In this document: positions 33,939 through 41,682 of the stretch, in pieces
How the letters are laid out: each line of letters begins with the position of its first letter
Numbering within the stretch: the first letter of the stretch is position 1
Source: JAXGXJ01 sp963816155
GTDB lineage: Bacteria > Actinomycetota > Thermoleophilia > RBG-16-64-13
Assembly (NCBI GenBank): GCA_963816155.1
Contig: CAWFJE010000009.1
Span: 248,001-312,000 of the forward strand
Reading direction: 5' to 3'
DNA length: 64,000 bases
Translations under genes and position numbers: made by a program
The notes under the pieces: generated by a model
What the model was told of the DNA's origin: nothing
Database searches by the model: none
What the model saw: the letters and a program-made list of their open reading frames with translations, nothing else

Positions 33939-35952
33939 CTCGGGCTCCTTTCCCCGCGGGGCGGGTCTTGGGGATCTCAACGTGGAAGGTGGTTCCGACG
34001 TCCGCCTCGGACTCGAACCAGATGTTGCCGTTATGCATCTTGACGATGCCGTAGGAGATGGGCAGGCCCAGTCCGGTGCCCTTTCCGATGCTCTTGGTGG
34101 TGAAGAAGGGCTGGAACACCTTGTCCTCGGCGCCGGCCGCGATGCCGCTTCCCTGGTCGGACACGCTGAAGCGGACTCGATCGGTCTCGGGGATGTCCAC
34201 TGCGGACACCTTCACCGTGCCCGTACGGCCCTCCATCGCTTCCACACCGTTCTTGACCAAGTTGAGCAACACCTGGGTCATCTGGTCGCGGTCCAGGTCG
34301 GCGCAGAGGCCGGAGGGGACGTCGGCCACGAGGTTCACGCGGTCGCCCGAGGCCGGAGAGATGTGGCTCATGGCCCCGTCGATTACCGAGGCGACAAGTC
34401 CTTCTATGGACACCATCTCGATGCGTACGCGGCTCTGACGGGCGAAGTCGAGCAGGTTGCCGATGATGCGTTTGCAGCGCTCGGATTCCTCGGCCATGAG
34501 CTTCAGGTCATGGCCGAGATCATCACGGTCCTTGAGCTTGCGCTGCAGGATGTGGGAGTAGAGCAGGATGGTGCTCAAGGGGTTGTTGAGCTCGTGGGCC
34601 ACGCCGGCGGCCATCTGGCCCATGGAGGCCAACTTCTCGCTGTTTATAAGGTGCCGGTGTACGTCGCGCAGGTTGGTCCAAGGCACGTTCAGCTCGTGGC
34701 ACACGCGCTCCGACTGCTCGATGATGAAGGGCAGGCACATGTTTTCCTCGGCCATACCCGCCCAGACCGCGGCGGCTTTGGCGCGGCAGGTGGGATAGCC
34801 ACAGGCGCCGCAATCGAGCTCGTCCTCCGCGAAGAACTTGTTGGTATGACCCAGGATCTCTCGGATCTCCTGCTCCGTGGGTTCTTCGGTGCGCTGGTCG
34901 CTGGCTGCGAAGCCTCGGTGCATGTTCAACCGGGTCGTCTCGTCCGCGTGGGGCGACAGGGTGCCTGCTTCCTGGCGGTGCAGACTCTCCGAAGCGAACT
35001 CGGCCACCCGGCGCCGGCGTAGCACGCCGGCCTCGCCGGTCTTGACGCCGGGGCCGGCGTAGCAGCCTTTGCACATCAGGGCTTCGACCAGGAGGGTGGC
35101 CTCTGGGACGGCGCCCTCGGGAAGTCCGGCGAGGGTCTCCAGGGTGTCGCTGTGGCCGCTGACCACGATGAGCCGGGGGTCGAGGATACCGTCGCCGATA
35201 CCCGCGCTCTCCAGCATGCCGCCGGGGATGGGATAGATGCGGGCCTGGCCGGCATGGGGCGGGTCGAAGTCGCTGGCCGGCAGCGAGGAGACGTCTATCT
35301 TGCGGGAGGTGAAGATGGACTGCAGTTCGGTGAGCGTCAGAACCTCGTCGATGAGCCCGGCCACGTGCTCGTCGAGCATCTCGGCCTTCTTGGCCACGCA
35401 GGGACCTATGAACACGCAGCGCACGTCGGCTCCGTACCATTGCTTCACGGCCAGGGCGGTGGCGATCATGGGGGAGACGATGGGCATGATGCGATCGGTC
35501 AGTTCGGGCCGGTACTTGCGCACGTACTCCACCACCGCGGGGCAGGCGCTGGCGATGTGCACCCCATGTGGTTGCTCGCGCAGGAAGTCGTGGCAGGCTT
35601 GGTTGACCAGATCGGCTCCGTAGGCCACTTCGATGACGGGACTGAAGCCCAGGGCGCGCACGGCGGCGATGACCTGGTTGGGGTGGGCATCGAAGCCAGC
35701 CGGAAACGACGGGGCCAACAACGCGGCCACGCTGCGGCCCTGGCGTAGCAGGCGCAAGGTCTTGTCGATGCCGTTGGCGTACGACTTGGCGTTCTGCGAG
35801 CACACCATGGTGCAGTTGCCGCAGCTGATGCAGCGCTCAGCCACCACGGAGGCCTGGCCGTCCTCTATGCGGATGGCCTTGGCCGGACAGTCCCGCACGC
35901 ACGTGTAACAACGGCGGCAGTTCTGCTTGATAGTGGTGATCACGCCTTCCAC
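33931..35952 (-). CDS. [FeFe]-hydrogenase-like sensor histidine kinase (HydS-like)
   Basis: A 673-residue fusion. Two N-terminal [4Fe-4S] ferredoxin motifs (CRRCYTCVRDC, CISCGNCTMVC) are followed by an Fe-hydrogenase large-subunit domain (about 70-340). Its H-cluster motifs are ASACPAVVEY, FIGPCVAKKAEM and ALMCKGCYAGPG. Then come an FeS domain CGACGYPTC (near 393), HisKA with MAAGVAHELNNPLS, and HATPase_c with GTGLGLPISYG. The proton-relay Cys of catalytic enzymes is Ala in ASACP, as in sensory HydS proteins. It probably reads H2 or redox state and phosphorylates the adjacent regulators. It starts 12 bases after hydA. Confidence 0.92.
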   Translation of the reverse strand: MEGVITTIKQNCRRCYTCVRDCPAKAIRIEDGQASVVAERCISCGNCTMVCSQNAKSYANGIDKTLRLLRQGRSVAALLAPSFPAGFDAHPNQVIAAVRALGFSPVIEVAYGADLVNQACHDFLREQPHGVHIASACPAVVEYVRKYRPELTDRIMPIVSPMIATALAVKQWYGADVRCVFIGPCVAKKAEMLDEHVAGLIDEVLTLTELQSIFTSRKIDVSSLPASDFDPPHAGQARIYPIPGGMLESAGIGDGILDPRLIVVSGHSDTLETLAGLPEGAVPEATLLVEALMCKGCYAGPGVKTGEAGVLRRRRVAEFASESLHRQEAGTLSPHADETTRLNMHRGFAASDQRTEEPTEQEIREILGHTNKFFAEDELDCGACGYPTCRAKAAAVWAGMAEENMCLPFIIEQSERVCHELNVPWTNLRDVHRHLINSEKLASMGQMAAGVAHELNNPLSTILLYSHILQRKLKDRDDLGHDLKLMAEESERCKRIIGNLLDFARQSRVRIEMVSIEGLVASVIDGAMSHISPASGDRVNLVADVPSGLCADLDRDQMTQVLLNLVKNGVEAMEGRTGTVKVSAVDIPETDRVRFSVSDQGSGIAAGAEDKVFQPFFTTKSIGKGTGLGLPISYGIVKMHNGNIWFESEADVGTTFHVEIPKTRPAGKGARDE

Positions 35953-35964
35953 GATGCGCCTTCG

Positions 35965-37710
35965 CTATCCGGCTACCGGCGCGGCAGCCACGGTCTCCAG
36001 TACGGTCTCGTCGAGTCTGACCCCGGCGCTGCGGTCGACATAGTGACGATGAAGAAGCCTGTGGGACACCTCGCTGAGGGGCCGTCCCAGATGCTCTTCG
36101 TAGAGTTCGGCCACGGCGGCGTTGTCGTGGGAGTATCTCACCTCCGCCTTCTCGTCGGCGTCGTAGATGCGGTCCATGCGCCGACGGACATCCTTTGCCT
36201 CGGTCTGGTAGGGTTGGCCGCCTCCGCCGATGCAGCCTCCGGGGCAGGACATGACTTCCACGAAGTGCAGGTCGGAGAGGGAGTCGTCCAAGACGGAACT
36301 CAGCCGGCCGAGTCCGCTCACCACACCCATGTGGAGGGTCAGGTCGCCGGCCTCGAGAGCGAAGCGTTTGACGCCGTCCAGCCCTCGTGCCTCGGTGAGC
36401 GGGCCCGCGGGTGGCTCCAGGCCCACCAGAGTGACAGCCGTGCGGACGGCCGCTTCCATGACGCCTCCCGTGCTGCCGAACAGCCGGGCGGATCCCGTCG
36501 CATCGGCGAAGGGCGGATCGAGCGGGGCCTCCTCTTCGAAGGTGGAGAAATCGAGACCGAAGCGGCTCCAGAGGGCATCCAACTCGCGCGTGGTGAGCAC
36601 GTAGTCCACGTCGCCCAAGTCCGAGGCCTCATACTTCTTGGCCGTGCAGGGCATGACAGACACGATCACCAAGCGTTTGCCGTCCAGACCGGCGTAGCGA
36701 GGATAGATCTCCTTGATGAGCGCGCCCGCCATCTGCTGGGGGGACTTGCAGGTGGAGAGGTGGGGGATCAGGTCGGGACGGTGGATCTCCACGTAGTTCA
36801 CCCAGGCGGGCGAGCAACTGGTGAACATGGGCAGGGCGCCCCCTTCCTGCAGCCGCTTCACCAACTCCGTGGCTTCCTCCATGATGGTGAGGTCGGCCGA
36901 GAAACCGGTGTCGAAGACGGCTGTGAAGCCCACGGTCTTGAGAGCCGCGGACAGTCTGGCGAGCATGTCGGGAACGGTCTGGCCCTTGCCCCGGCCCTTG
37001 GAGAGGGTCGCCGGCACGGCCGGTGCGATCTGGGCGACCACCACCGTGCTCGGATCACCCAAGGCTTCGACCACCCCGTCCACGTGCGAACGTTCCATGA
37101 GCGCGCCCGTGGGGCAGGCGCGTACGCACTGACCGCAGAACACACACCCCGAGACGTTAAGGCCCTCCGAGAAGCCCGGCCCCACCTGGGTCCGGAAGCC
37201 CCGGCCGATGAAGTCGATGGCGCCCACACCCTGCACATGGTGGCACATGGTGACGCAGCGCCCGCAGAGCACGCACTTGTTCGGGTCACGCCAGATGGCC
37301 GCGGAGGAGATGTCGAGAGACTGGTCCTTCTTAAGGCCCACGTACTGCCGGGGTCGTACGCCCAACTCTTGGGTCAGGTCGGCCAGTTCGCAGTTGCCGG
37401 AGCGATCGCAGGCCAGGCAGTCCTGGGGATGGTTGGCCACGAGGAGTTCGACGATGGCGCGGCGGGCTTTGAGGATGCGCGGTGTGTGGGTACGGATGAT
37501 CAGTCCGTCGGCTGCCGCGAGCGTGCAGCTGGTCTGCAGCTTGGGCATGCCCTCCATCTCCACCACGCAGAGGCGGCATGAGGCGGAGGGAGAGGGAGCC
37601 CAGTCAAGCGAGCAGAGGTGGGGGATGCGTATGCCCGCCCGGTTGGCCACCTGCAGGACGGTCTCGCCCTGTTCGAAGTCGAGCTCTTTGCCGTTGATGG
37701 TGATAGCCAT
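35965..37710 (-). CDS. hydA: [FeFe] hydrogenase catalytic subunit (bifurcating type)
   Basis: A 581-residue group A enzyme. The [2Fe-2S] domain has Cys33, Cys45, Cys48 and Cys62. A His-Cys cluster uses His94, Cys98, Cys101 and Cys107. Two [4Fe-4S] motifs are CVLCGRCVTMC and CVFCGQCVRACP. The H-cluster motifs are FTSCSPAW (297-303), MPCTAKKYE (Cys354) and MSCPGGCIGGGGQP (Cys489, Cys493). With HydB and HydC it should couple H2 to NAD(P) and ferredoxin. The usual TSCCP reads TSCSP here. It has a small-subunit-like C-terminal segment ending in LLHRHYV. Confidence 0.95.
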   Translation of the reverse strand: MAITINGKELDFEQGETVLQVANRAGIRIPHLCSLDWAPSPSASCRLCVVEMEGMPKLQTSCTLAAADGLIIRTHTPRILKARRAIVELLVANHPQDCLACDRSGNCELADLTQELGVRPRQYVGLKKDQSLDISSAAIWRDPNKCVLCGRCVTMCHHVQGVGAIDFIGRGFRTQVGPGFSEGLNVSGCVFCGQCVRACPTGALMERSHVDGVVEALGDPSTVVVAQIAPAVPATLSKGRGKGQTVPDMLARLSAALKTVGFTAVFDTGFSADLTIMEEATELVKRLQEGGALPMFTSCSPAWVNYVEIHRPDLIPHLSTCKSPQQMAGALIKEIYPRYAGLDGKRLVIVSVMPCTAKKYEASDLGDVDYVLTTRELDALWSRFGLDFSTFEEEAPLDPPFADATGSARLFGSTGGVMEAAVRTAVTLVGLEPPAGPLTEARGLDGVKRFALEAGDLTLHMGVVSGLGRLSSVLDDSLSDLHFVEVMSCPGGCIGGGGQPYQTEAKDVRRRMDRIYDADEKAEVRYSHDNAAVAELYEEHLGRPLSEVSHRLLHRHYVDRSAGVRLDETVLETVAAAPVAG

Positions 37711-37719
37711 GATGACCTC

Positions 37720-39711
37720 TCAAGCCACCGCGGTCACGGCCTGCTTGGGACAGACGTCCACGCAGGCGCCGCAGCCGAGACAGCGATCGACGATGATGTA
37801 GTGAAGTTTTCTGCGCTTGCCTACGATAGCCAGGCTGGGGCATGTGTCGAGGCAGAAGCCGCAGCCGATGCAGGTGGCCGCGTCGATGGTGTACTCGCGC
37901 AGGCCCTGACAGACACCTGCGGGACAGCGGTCTTCCAGAAGGTGAGCTTCGTATTCGTCGCGGAAGAAGCGCATGGTGGAGAGCACGGGATTGGCGGCCG
38001 ACTGACCGAGACCGCACAGCGAGGTGTCCTTGATGGTCTGGGCAAGCTCCTCCAGATGCAGCAGTCCGCGGAAGCGCTCCAGCCGGCGCACTTCATCGCC
38101 CACAGGGCGCTCGGTGAGCGCCACCAGGATCTCGTGCATGCGGGTGGTGCCTTCGCGGCAGGGGGTGCACTTGCCGCAGGACTCGTTGCGGATGAACTCC
38201 ATGAAGTACTTGGCCACGTCGACCATGCAGCTACGTTCGTCCATGACCACCAGTCCGCCTGAGCCCATCATGGCGCCCAGTTCCTGCAGCTTGCCGTAGT
38301 CGGTGGCGACGTCGAGCAGGTGGTCGGGGATGCAGCCTCCACTGGGACCGCCGATCTGGACGGCCTTGATGTGATGGCCCTCCGGCGCTCCTCCCCCGAT
38401 GCCGTACACCACCTCGCGCAGGGGGATGCCCACCGGCACTTCCACCAGTCCGGTGTTGCGCACTCGGCCGCTCAGGGCAAAGACCTTGGTGCCGGCGGCG
38501 TCGCCGATACCCAGGTCTCTGAACCAGTCGGCACCGCGACCCAGGATGCCGGGCACGTTGGCCAGGGTCTCGACGTTGTTGAGGACGGTGGGCATACCGT
38601 GGAGGCCGGCGACCGCCGGGTACGGCGGTCGCGGCCGGGGCATGCCCCTGCCGCCTTCGATGCTGGCCAGGATGGCCGTCTCTTCGCCGCAGACGAAGGC
38701 TCCGGCGCCCTGTTTGATGGTGATGTCGAAGTCGATGAGGCTGCCGAGGATGTCGCTACCCAACAGACCGACCTGGCGGCACTGGGTGATGGCGTCTTGC
38801 AGCCGCTCGATGGCCAGGGGGTACTCGGCGCGGCAGTAGACGTAGCCCTTGCTTGCCCCGATGGCATACGCGGCGATGAGCATGCCCTCGAGCACTCGGA
38901 AGGGGTCTCCCTCTAGGACGGCCCGGTCCATGAAGGCCCCCGGGTCTCCCTCATCGGCGTTGCAGATGAGGTACTTCTGCGTGGCCGGGGTGTTGAGAGC
39001 CACGCGCCATTTCTGGCCGGTGGGAAAGCCGGCGCCGCCACGACCGCGTAGTCCCGCCTCGGTCACCAGGTCGCACACTTCCTCGCGCGTCATGGAGGTG
39101 AGGGCCCGCGCCGCGGCGGCGAAGCCGCCTGCGGCCAGGGCCGAGTCCAGGGAGGCGGGGTCGACCAGCCCGCAGTTCTCCAGGACCACCCGGGTCTGTC
39201 TGCCGAAGAACGGGGTCTCCATCACCAGGGGCACATCCTCGTAACCTGGGGCTTCGCCGTAGCGTCCGTAGAGGAAGCGGTTGCGGAACTCACCTTGGGC
39301 GAAAAGGAGGTCGAGGAACTCGTCCACGTTCCCGGGGGTGAGATCGCAATAGGACAGGCGCAGGCCGGCATCGGTGGCGATGTCGACGAAGATCTCGCGC
39401 TGGCAGTAGCCCACGCAGCCCACCTCCACCAGCGTCACGGGCAGAGTGTGTTCAGCCAGGTAGGCGCGGACCTTCTGCATGAGGCGCAGAGCGCCGTTGG
39501 CGCGGCCACAGGTACCGGCGCCCACGAAGAGGGTTATGCCCTCTCCCCCGCGGCGAGTGCGCTCCAGCCGCGCGGCGCGGTCGGCGTGGCAGTCCGCGTC
39601 CTCATGGCAGAGGGGCCCAGAAGCGACACAGGCAATGAGGTCGCGGCAGGGACGACCGGGAGTGTGGGTGCAGCGGTCGCAGCAGGCCTCCACGAGGAGC
39701 GAGCGGTTCAT
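37720..39711 (-). CDS. hydB: Hydrogenase subunit B, NuoF-like NAD(P)/FMN subunit
   Basis: A 663-residue protein. A Cys-rich N-terminal extension (residues 9-41, eight Cys) leads to a thioredoxin-like [2Fe-2S] domain with GAGTCGRANGA and CVGYC. The NuoF core follows with RGRGGAGFPTGQKW, ICNADEGDPGAFMDR and GAGAFVCGEETAILASIEG (FMN/NADH site), then SLBB and CGKCTPCREGTTRM ([4Fe-4S]). Two C-terminal ferredoxin motifs, CIGCGFCLDTCP and CLGCGACVDVCP, end the protein. The layout equals HydB of bifurcating hydrogenases. Its stop lies 9 bases before the hydA start. Confidence 0.95.
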   Translation of the reverse strand: MNRSLLVEACCDRCTHTPGRPCRDLIACVASGPLCHEDADCHADRAARLERTRRGGEGITLFVGAGTCGRANGALRLMQKVRAYLAEHTLPVTLVEVGCVGYCQREIFVDIATDAGLRLSYCDLTPGNVDEFLDLLFAQGEFRNRFLYGRYGEAPGYEDVPLVMETPFFGRQTRVVLENCGLVDPASLDSALAAGGFAAAARALTSMTREEVCDLVTEAGLRGRGGAGFPTGQKWRVALNTPATQKYLICNADEGDPGAFMDRAVLEGDPFRVLEGMLIAAYAIGASKGYVYCRAEYPLAIERLQDAITQCRQVGLLGSDILGSLIDFDITIKQGAGAFVCGEETAILASIEGGRGMPRPRPPYPAVAGLHGMPTVLNNVETLANVPGILGRGADWFRDLGIGDAAGTKVFALSGRVRNTGLVEVPVGIPLREVVYGIGGGAPEGHHIKAVQIGGPSGGCIPDHLLDVATDYGKLQELGAMMGSGGLVVMDERSCMVDVAKYFMEFIRNESCGKCTPCREGTTRMHEILVALTERPVGDEVRRLERFRGLLHLEELAQTIKDTSLCGLGQSAANPVLSTMRFFRDEYEAHLLEDRCPAGVCQGLREYTIDAATCIGCGFCLDTCPSLAIVGKRRKLHYIIVDRCLGCGACVDVCPKQAVTAVA

Positions 39712-40301
39712 GCGTCGCTCCCCTCAGGGCTCGAGGTGTCGGTGGCCTCGGCCGAAGCCTGGCCCGCGGAGGGGGGATCCGTGGGCGGCGCCTCGGCCGA
39801 GGCCGATCTGCGGGCGGCGGCGTCTACTCCGACGCCATCCAGTAGGGCGTTCAGGCTCTCGACGGTCAGATGACCGTGAAACTCTCCATCGAGCTTCATC
39901 ACCGGGGCGATGGAACAGGCCCCGAGGCAGGCGACGGTGATGACAGTGAAACGGCCGTCGGGGGAGTTGCCGTCGGGCCGCAGCTTGAGTCGGCGCTGAA
40001 GGTGCTGATGGAGGATGAGGCTCTGCTTCACGTGGCAGGCCGTCCCCCGGCATATCTCGATCACATGTTCGCCGAGAGGGGCGAAACGGAACTGGTTGTA
40101 GAAGGTGGCCACCCCGTACACCTTGCTCGCGGGGGTGCTCAGAGCGGCCGCCAGTTCCGTCATGGCCAGGCGCGAAACGTAGCCTTCGCGGGCCTGGATC
40201 TCCTGCAGCAGCGGTATCAACTGCTCTTGCGAACAGTCGCCACGCTCCGCCAAGATGCTCCGGACGCAACTCGCGCCGGAGACAGTCGCCGTGGGGGTCA
40301 T
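39708..40301 (-). CDS. hydC: Hydrogenase subunit C, NuoE-like [2Fe-2S] protein
   Basis: A 197-residue NuoE-type thioredoxin-fold subunit: EGYVSRLAMTELAAALSTPASKVYGVATFYNQFRF region, then cluster ligands in CRGTACHVK and CLGACSIAP. The last 40 residues are a low-complexity Ala/Ser/Glu/Pro tail. It overlaps hydB by 4 bases and the preceding regulator by 4 bases. It passes electrons within the HydABC complex. Confidence 0.94.
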   Translation of the reverse strand: MTPTATVSGASCVRSILAERGDCSQEQLIPLLQEIQAREGYVSRLAMTELAAALSTPASKVYGVATFYNQFRFAPLGEHVIEICRGTACHVKQSLILHQHLQRRLKLRPDGNSPDGRFTVITVACLGACSIAPVMKLDGEFHGHLTVESLNALLDGVGVDAAARRSASAEAPPTDPPSAGQASAEATDTSSPEGSDA

Positions 40302-40738
40302 GCTTCCGCCTCCCCCTCGGCCTGTTGTGTGTGATCAGCTCCCTGCCGGGCCAAGAGCATCTCGATGCGGGCGGCCAGGTCGGCCAGCTTGACCGGTTTT
40401 TCCATGAAGGTGTCGCTGGGCAGGTCTTGGCCCATGAGTGAAGCCAGCACCTTCTCGCGCACGTCTTCCTGCACGTTGAAACCGGACAGCATGATGATGG
40501 GGATGTCCCTGGTGGGGCCGTCGGTCTTGAGGGCGCTGGCGAACACCATGCCCTCCTCGTCGTAGTCCATCATCACGTCGAGGACGATGAGGTCGGGGCG
40601 CCTTTCGACTATGCGCGCGTAGGCCTCTTTCCCGTTGTGAGCGGTCGCGACGGAGTAGCCCCGAGAGGTCAAGAAGGCTTCCACCGACATGACCAGGTCC
40701 CTATCGTCGTCCACCAACAGTATCCGCTGTGTCTCCAT
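40298..40738 (-). CDS. Single-domain response regulator at the head of the hyd genes
   Basis: A 146-residue receiver protein: ILLVDDDRDLV, phospho-Asp in LIVLDVMMDYDEEG, and Lys in TFMEKPVK; the last 15 residues are a polar tail. No DNA-binding output domain, so it probably relays phosphate or controls the kinase of the operon. It lies 49 bases after rex and overlaps hydC. Confidence 0.9.
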   Translation of the reverse strand: METQRILLVDDDRDLVMSVEAFLTSRGYSVATAHNGKEAYARIVERRPDLIVLDVMMDYDEEGMVFASALKTDGPTRDIPIIMLSGFNVQEDVREKVLASLMGQDLPSDTFMEKPVKLADLAARIEMLLARQGADHTQQAEGEAEA

Positions 40739-40787
40739 GACCCCTCCTCTGGCTCGTGCATGCTCTTCTGCCGATCGCCCGTAGCTC

Positions 40788-41516
40788 TCAGGTCGTTGCC
40801 GTGTGATGGCTCAGGAACGAGAGCTTCTCCAACTTGGCTGAGATATCGATGTTCTCCACGAAACAATCGCTGGGTGCGCTCACCCGTTTGGGGACGAAAT
40901 TGAGGAACGAGCGCACGCCCACGGCGGCGGCTCTGTCGACCACCGCCTGCAGCCCCTCCGGCCGGGAGGCGAGCACGGCGATGCGGATGTCGTGTTCGGC
41001 GACGACTGCCTCCAGGTCGTCCAGGCTGTAGCAACGGCGCCCACCGAAGACACGCCCCGTCTTTTCGGGATCGGTGTCGAAGATGGCGGCGATGTTGAAG
41101 CCGCGCTCTTCGAAGCCCCGATACGACAGCAGGGCTCTGCCGAGGTCGCCCAGGCCGAACAGGGCCACGGCCTGGGCGACGTCGGTGCCTATGATGCGGC
41201 CGATAGTGCGGTCGAGGTCGCGGACGTTGTAGCCGCGGGCGATGTTGCCGAAACTACCGAAGCTGGCCAAGTCGCGCCGCAGTTGAGCCGCGGTGACGCC
41301 CACTAGGCCGGCTAGTTGGTGGGAGTGGATGAACTCCACACGTTCGTGGGAGAGTTCCTCGAGCATCCTCCTGTAGACGCTCAGGCGTTCGACTGTGTGC
41401 AGGGATACCGGTCGCTCTGAGGGCGACTCGGTGCCCTTGCGCGGGCTGCCGGTCACGGCGCGGCTCTTGACCACCGCTGCTCGTGCGGATCTCTTCTTGT
41501 CAGTTGTGCCTGCCAT
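40788..41516 (-). CDS. rex: Redox-sensing transcriptional repressor Rex
   Basis: A 242-residue Rex. A winged helix (about 38-115) has VERLSVYRRMLEELS and VTAAQLRRDLASFGSFG, followed by a Rossmann domain with FGLGDLGRALL and FDTDPEKTG that binds NADH/NAD+. Rex leaves DNA when NADH rises and so derepresses fermentative and hydrogenase genes. It has an Arg/Lys-rich N-terminal extension of about 38 residues beyond most Rex proteins. It is the first gene of the hyd operon, and a Rex-type site overlaps its own -10 box. GGAGAG precedes the ATG. Confidence 0.95.
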   Translation of the reverse strand: MAGTTDKKRSARAAVVKSRAVTGSPRKGTESPSERPVSLHTVERLSVYRRMLEELSHERVEFIHSHQLAGLVGVTAAQLRRDLASFGSFGNIARGYNVRDLDRTIGRIIGTDVAQAVALFGLGDLGRALLSYRGFEERGFNIAAIFDTDPEKTGRVFGGRRCYSLDDLEAVVAEHDIRIAVLASRPEGLQAVVDRAAAVGVRSFLNFVPKRVSAPSDCFVENIDISAKLEKLSFLSHHTATT

Positions 41517-41545
41517 GCTCTCCTCGGCGTGTCTTCAACAACGCA

Positions 41546-41563
41546 TCGTGAAGATAATCACAG
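41546..41563. promoter_or_regulatory. Rex operator upstream of rex
   Basis: TCGTGAA-GATA-ATCACAG matches the Rex consensus TTGTGAA-N4-TTCACAA at 11 of 14 defined positions. It covers the predicted -10 box, so Rex would repress its own operon, including hydCBA, when NADH is low. Confidence 0.75.
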
Positions 41564-41581
41564 TATGGTGGTGGCTGTCAA
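41554..41581 (-). promoter_or_regulatory. Promoter of the rex-hyd operon
   Basis: Minus-strand TTGACA (41576-41581) and GATTAT (41554-41559) are separated by 16 bases, about 40 bases before the rex ATG. The -35 is perfect; the -10 is weak, as expected for a regulated promoter. Confidence 0.6.
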
Positions 41582-41601
41582 CTACTGTGTGAAAGCACCA
41601 A

Positions 41602-41638
41602 GCCCCGCGCGACGCCTTGATGGTGCGCCGGGCGGGGC
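41602..41638 (-). terminator. GC hairpin downstream of ubiD
   Basis: GCCCCGC and GCGGGGC pair across a 23-base loop that can itself fold. It lies 45-80 bases after the ubiD stop and before the rex promoter, so it probably insulates the two transcription units. No U-tract is seen. Confidence 0.45.
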
Positions 41639-41682
41639 CGGAGAGGGAGTGGTGGCTGTGCTGGAGGCTGGGAGGGTGCCTT

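Noticed and set aside
33769..35022. Plus-strand open frame opposite the hydrogenase-like kinase
   Set aside because: Antisense shadow; the minus-strand kinase has complete hydrogenase and histidine-kinase motifs.
36043..37581. Long open frame on the plus strand opposite hydA (about 500 codons)
   Set aside because: It mirrors the third-codon bias of hydA, is His/Gly/Arg-rich and has no family motif; hydA itself has full cluster motifs.
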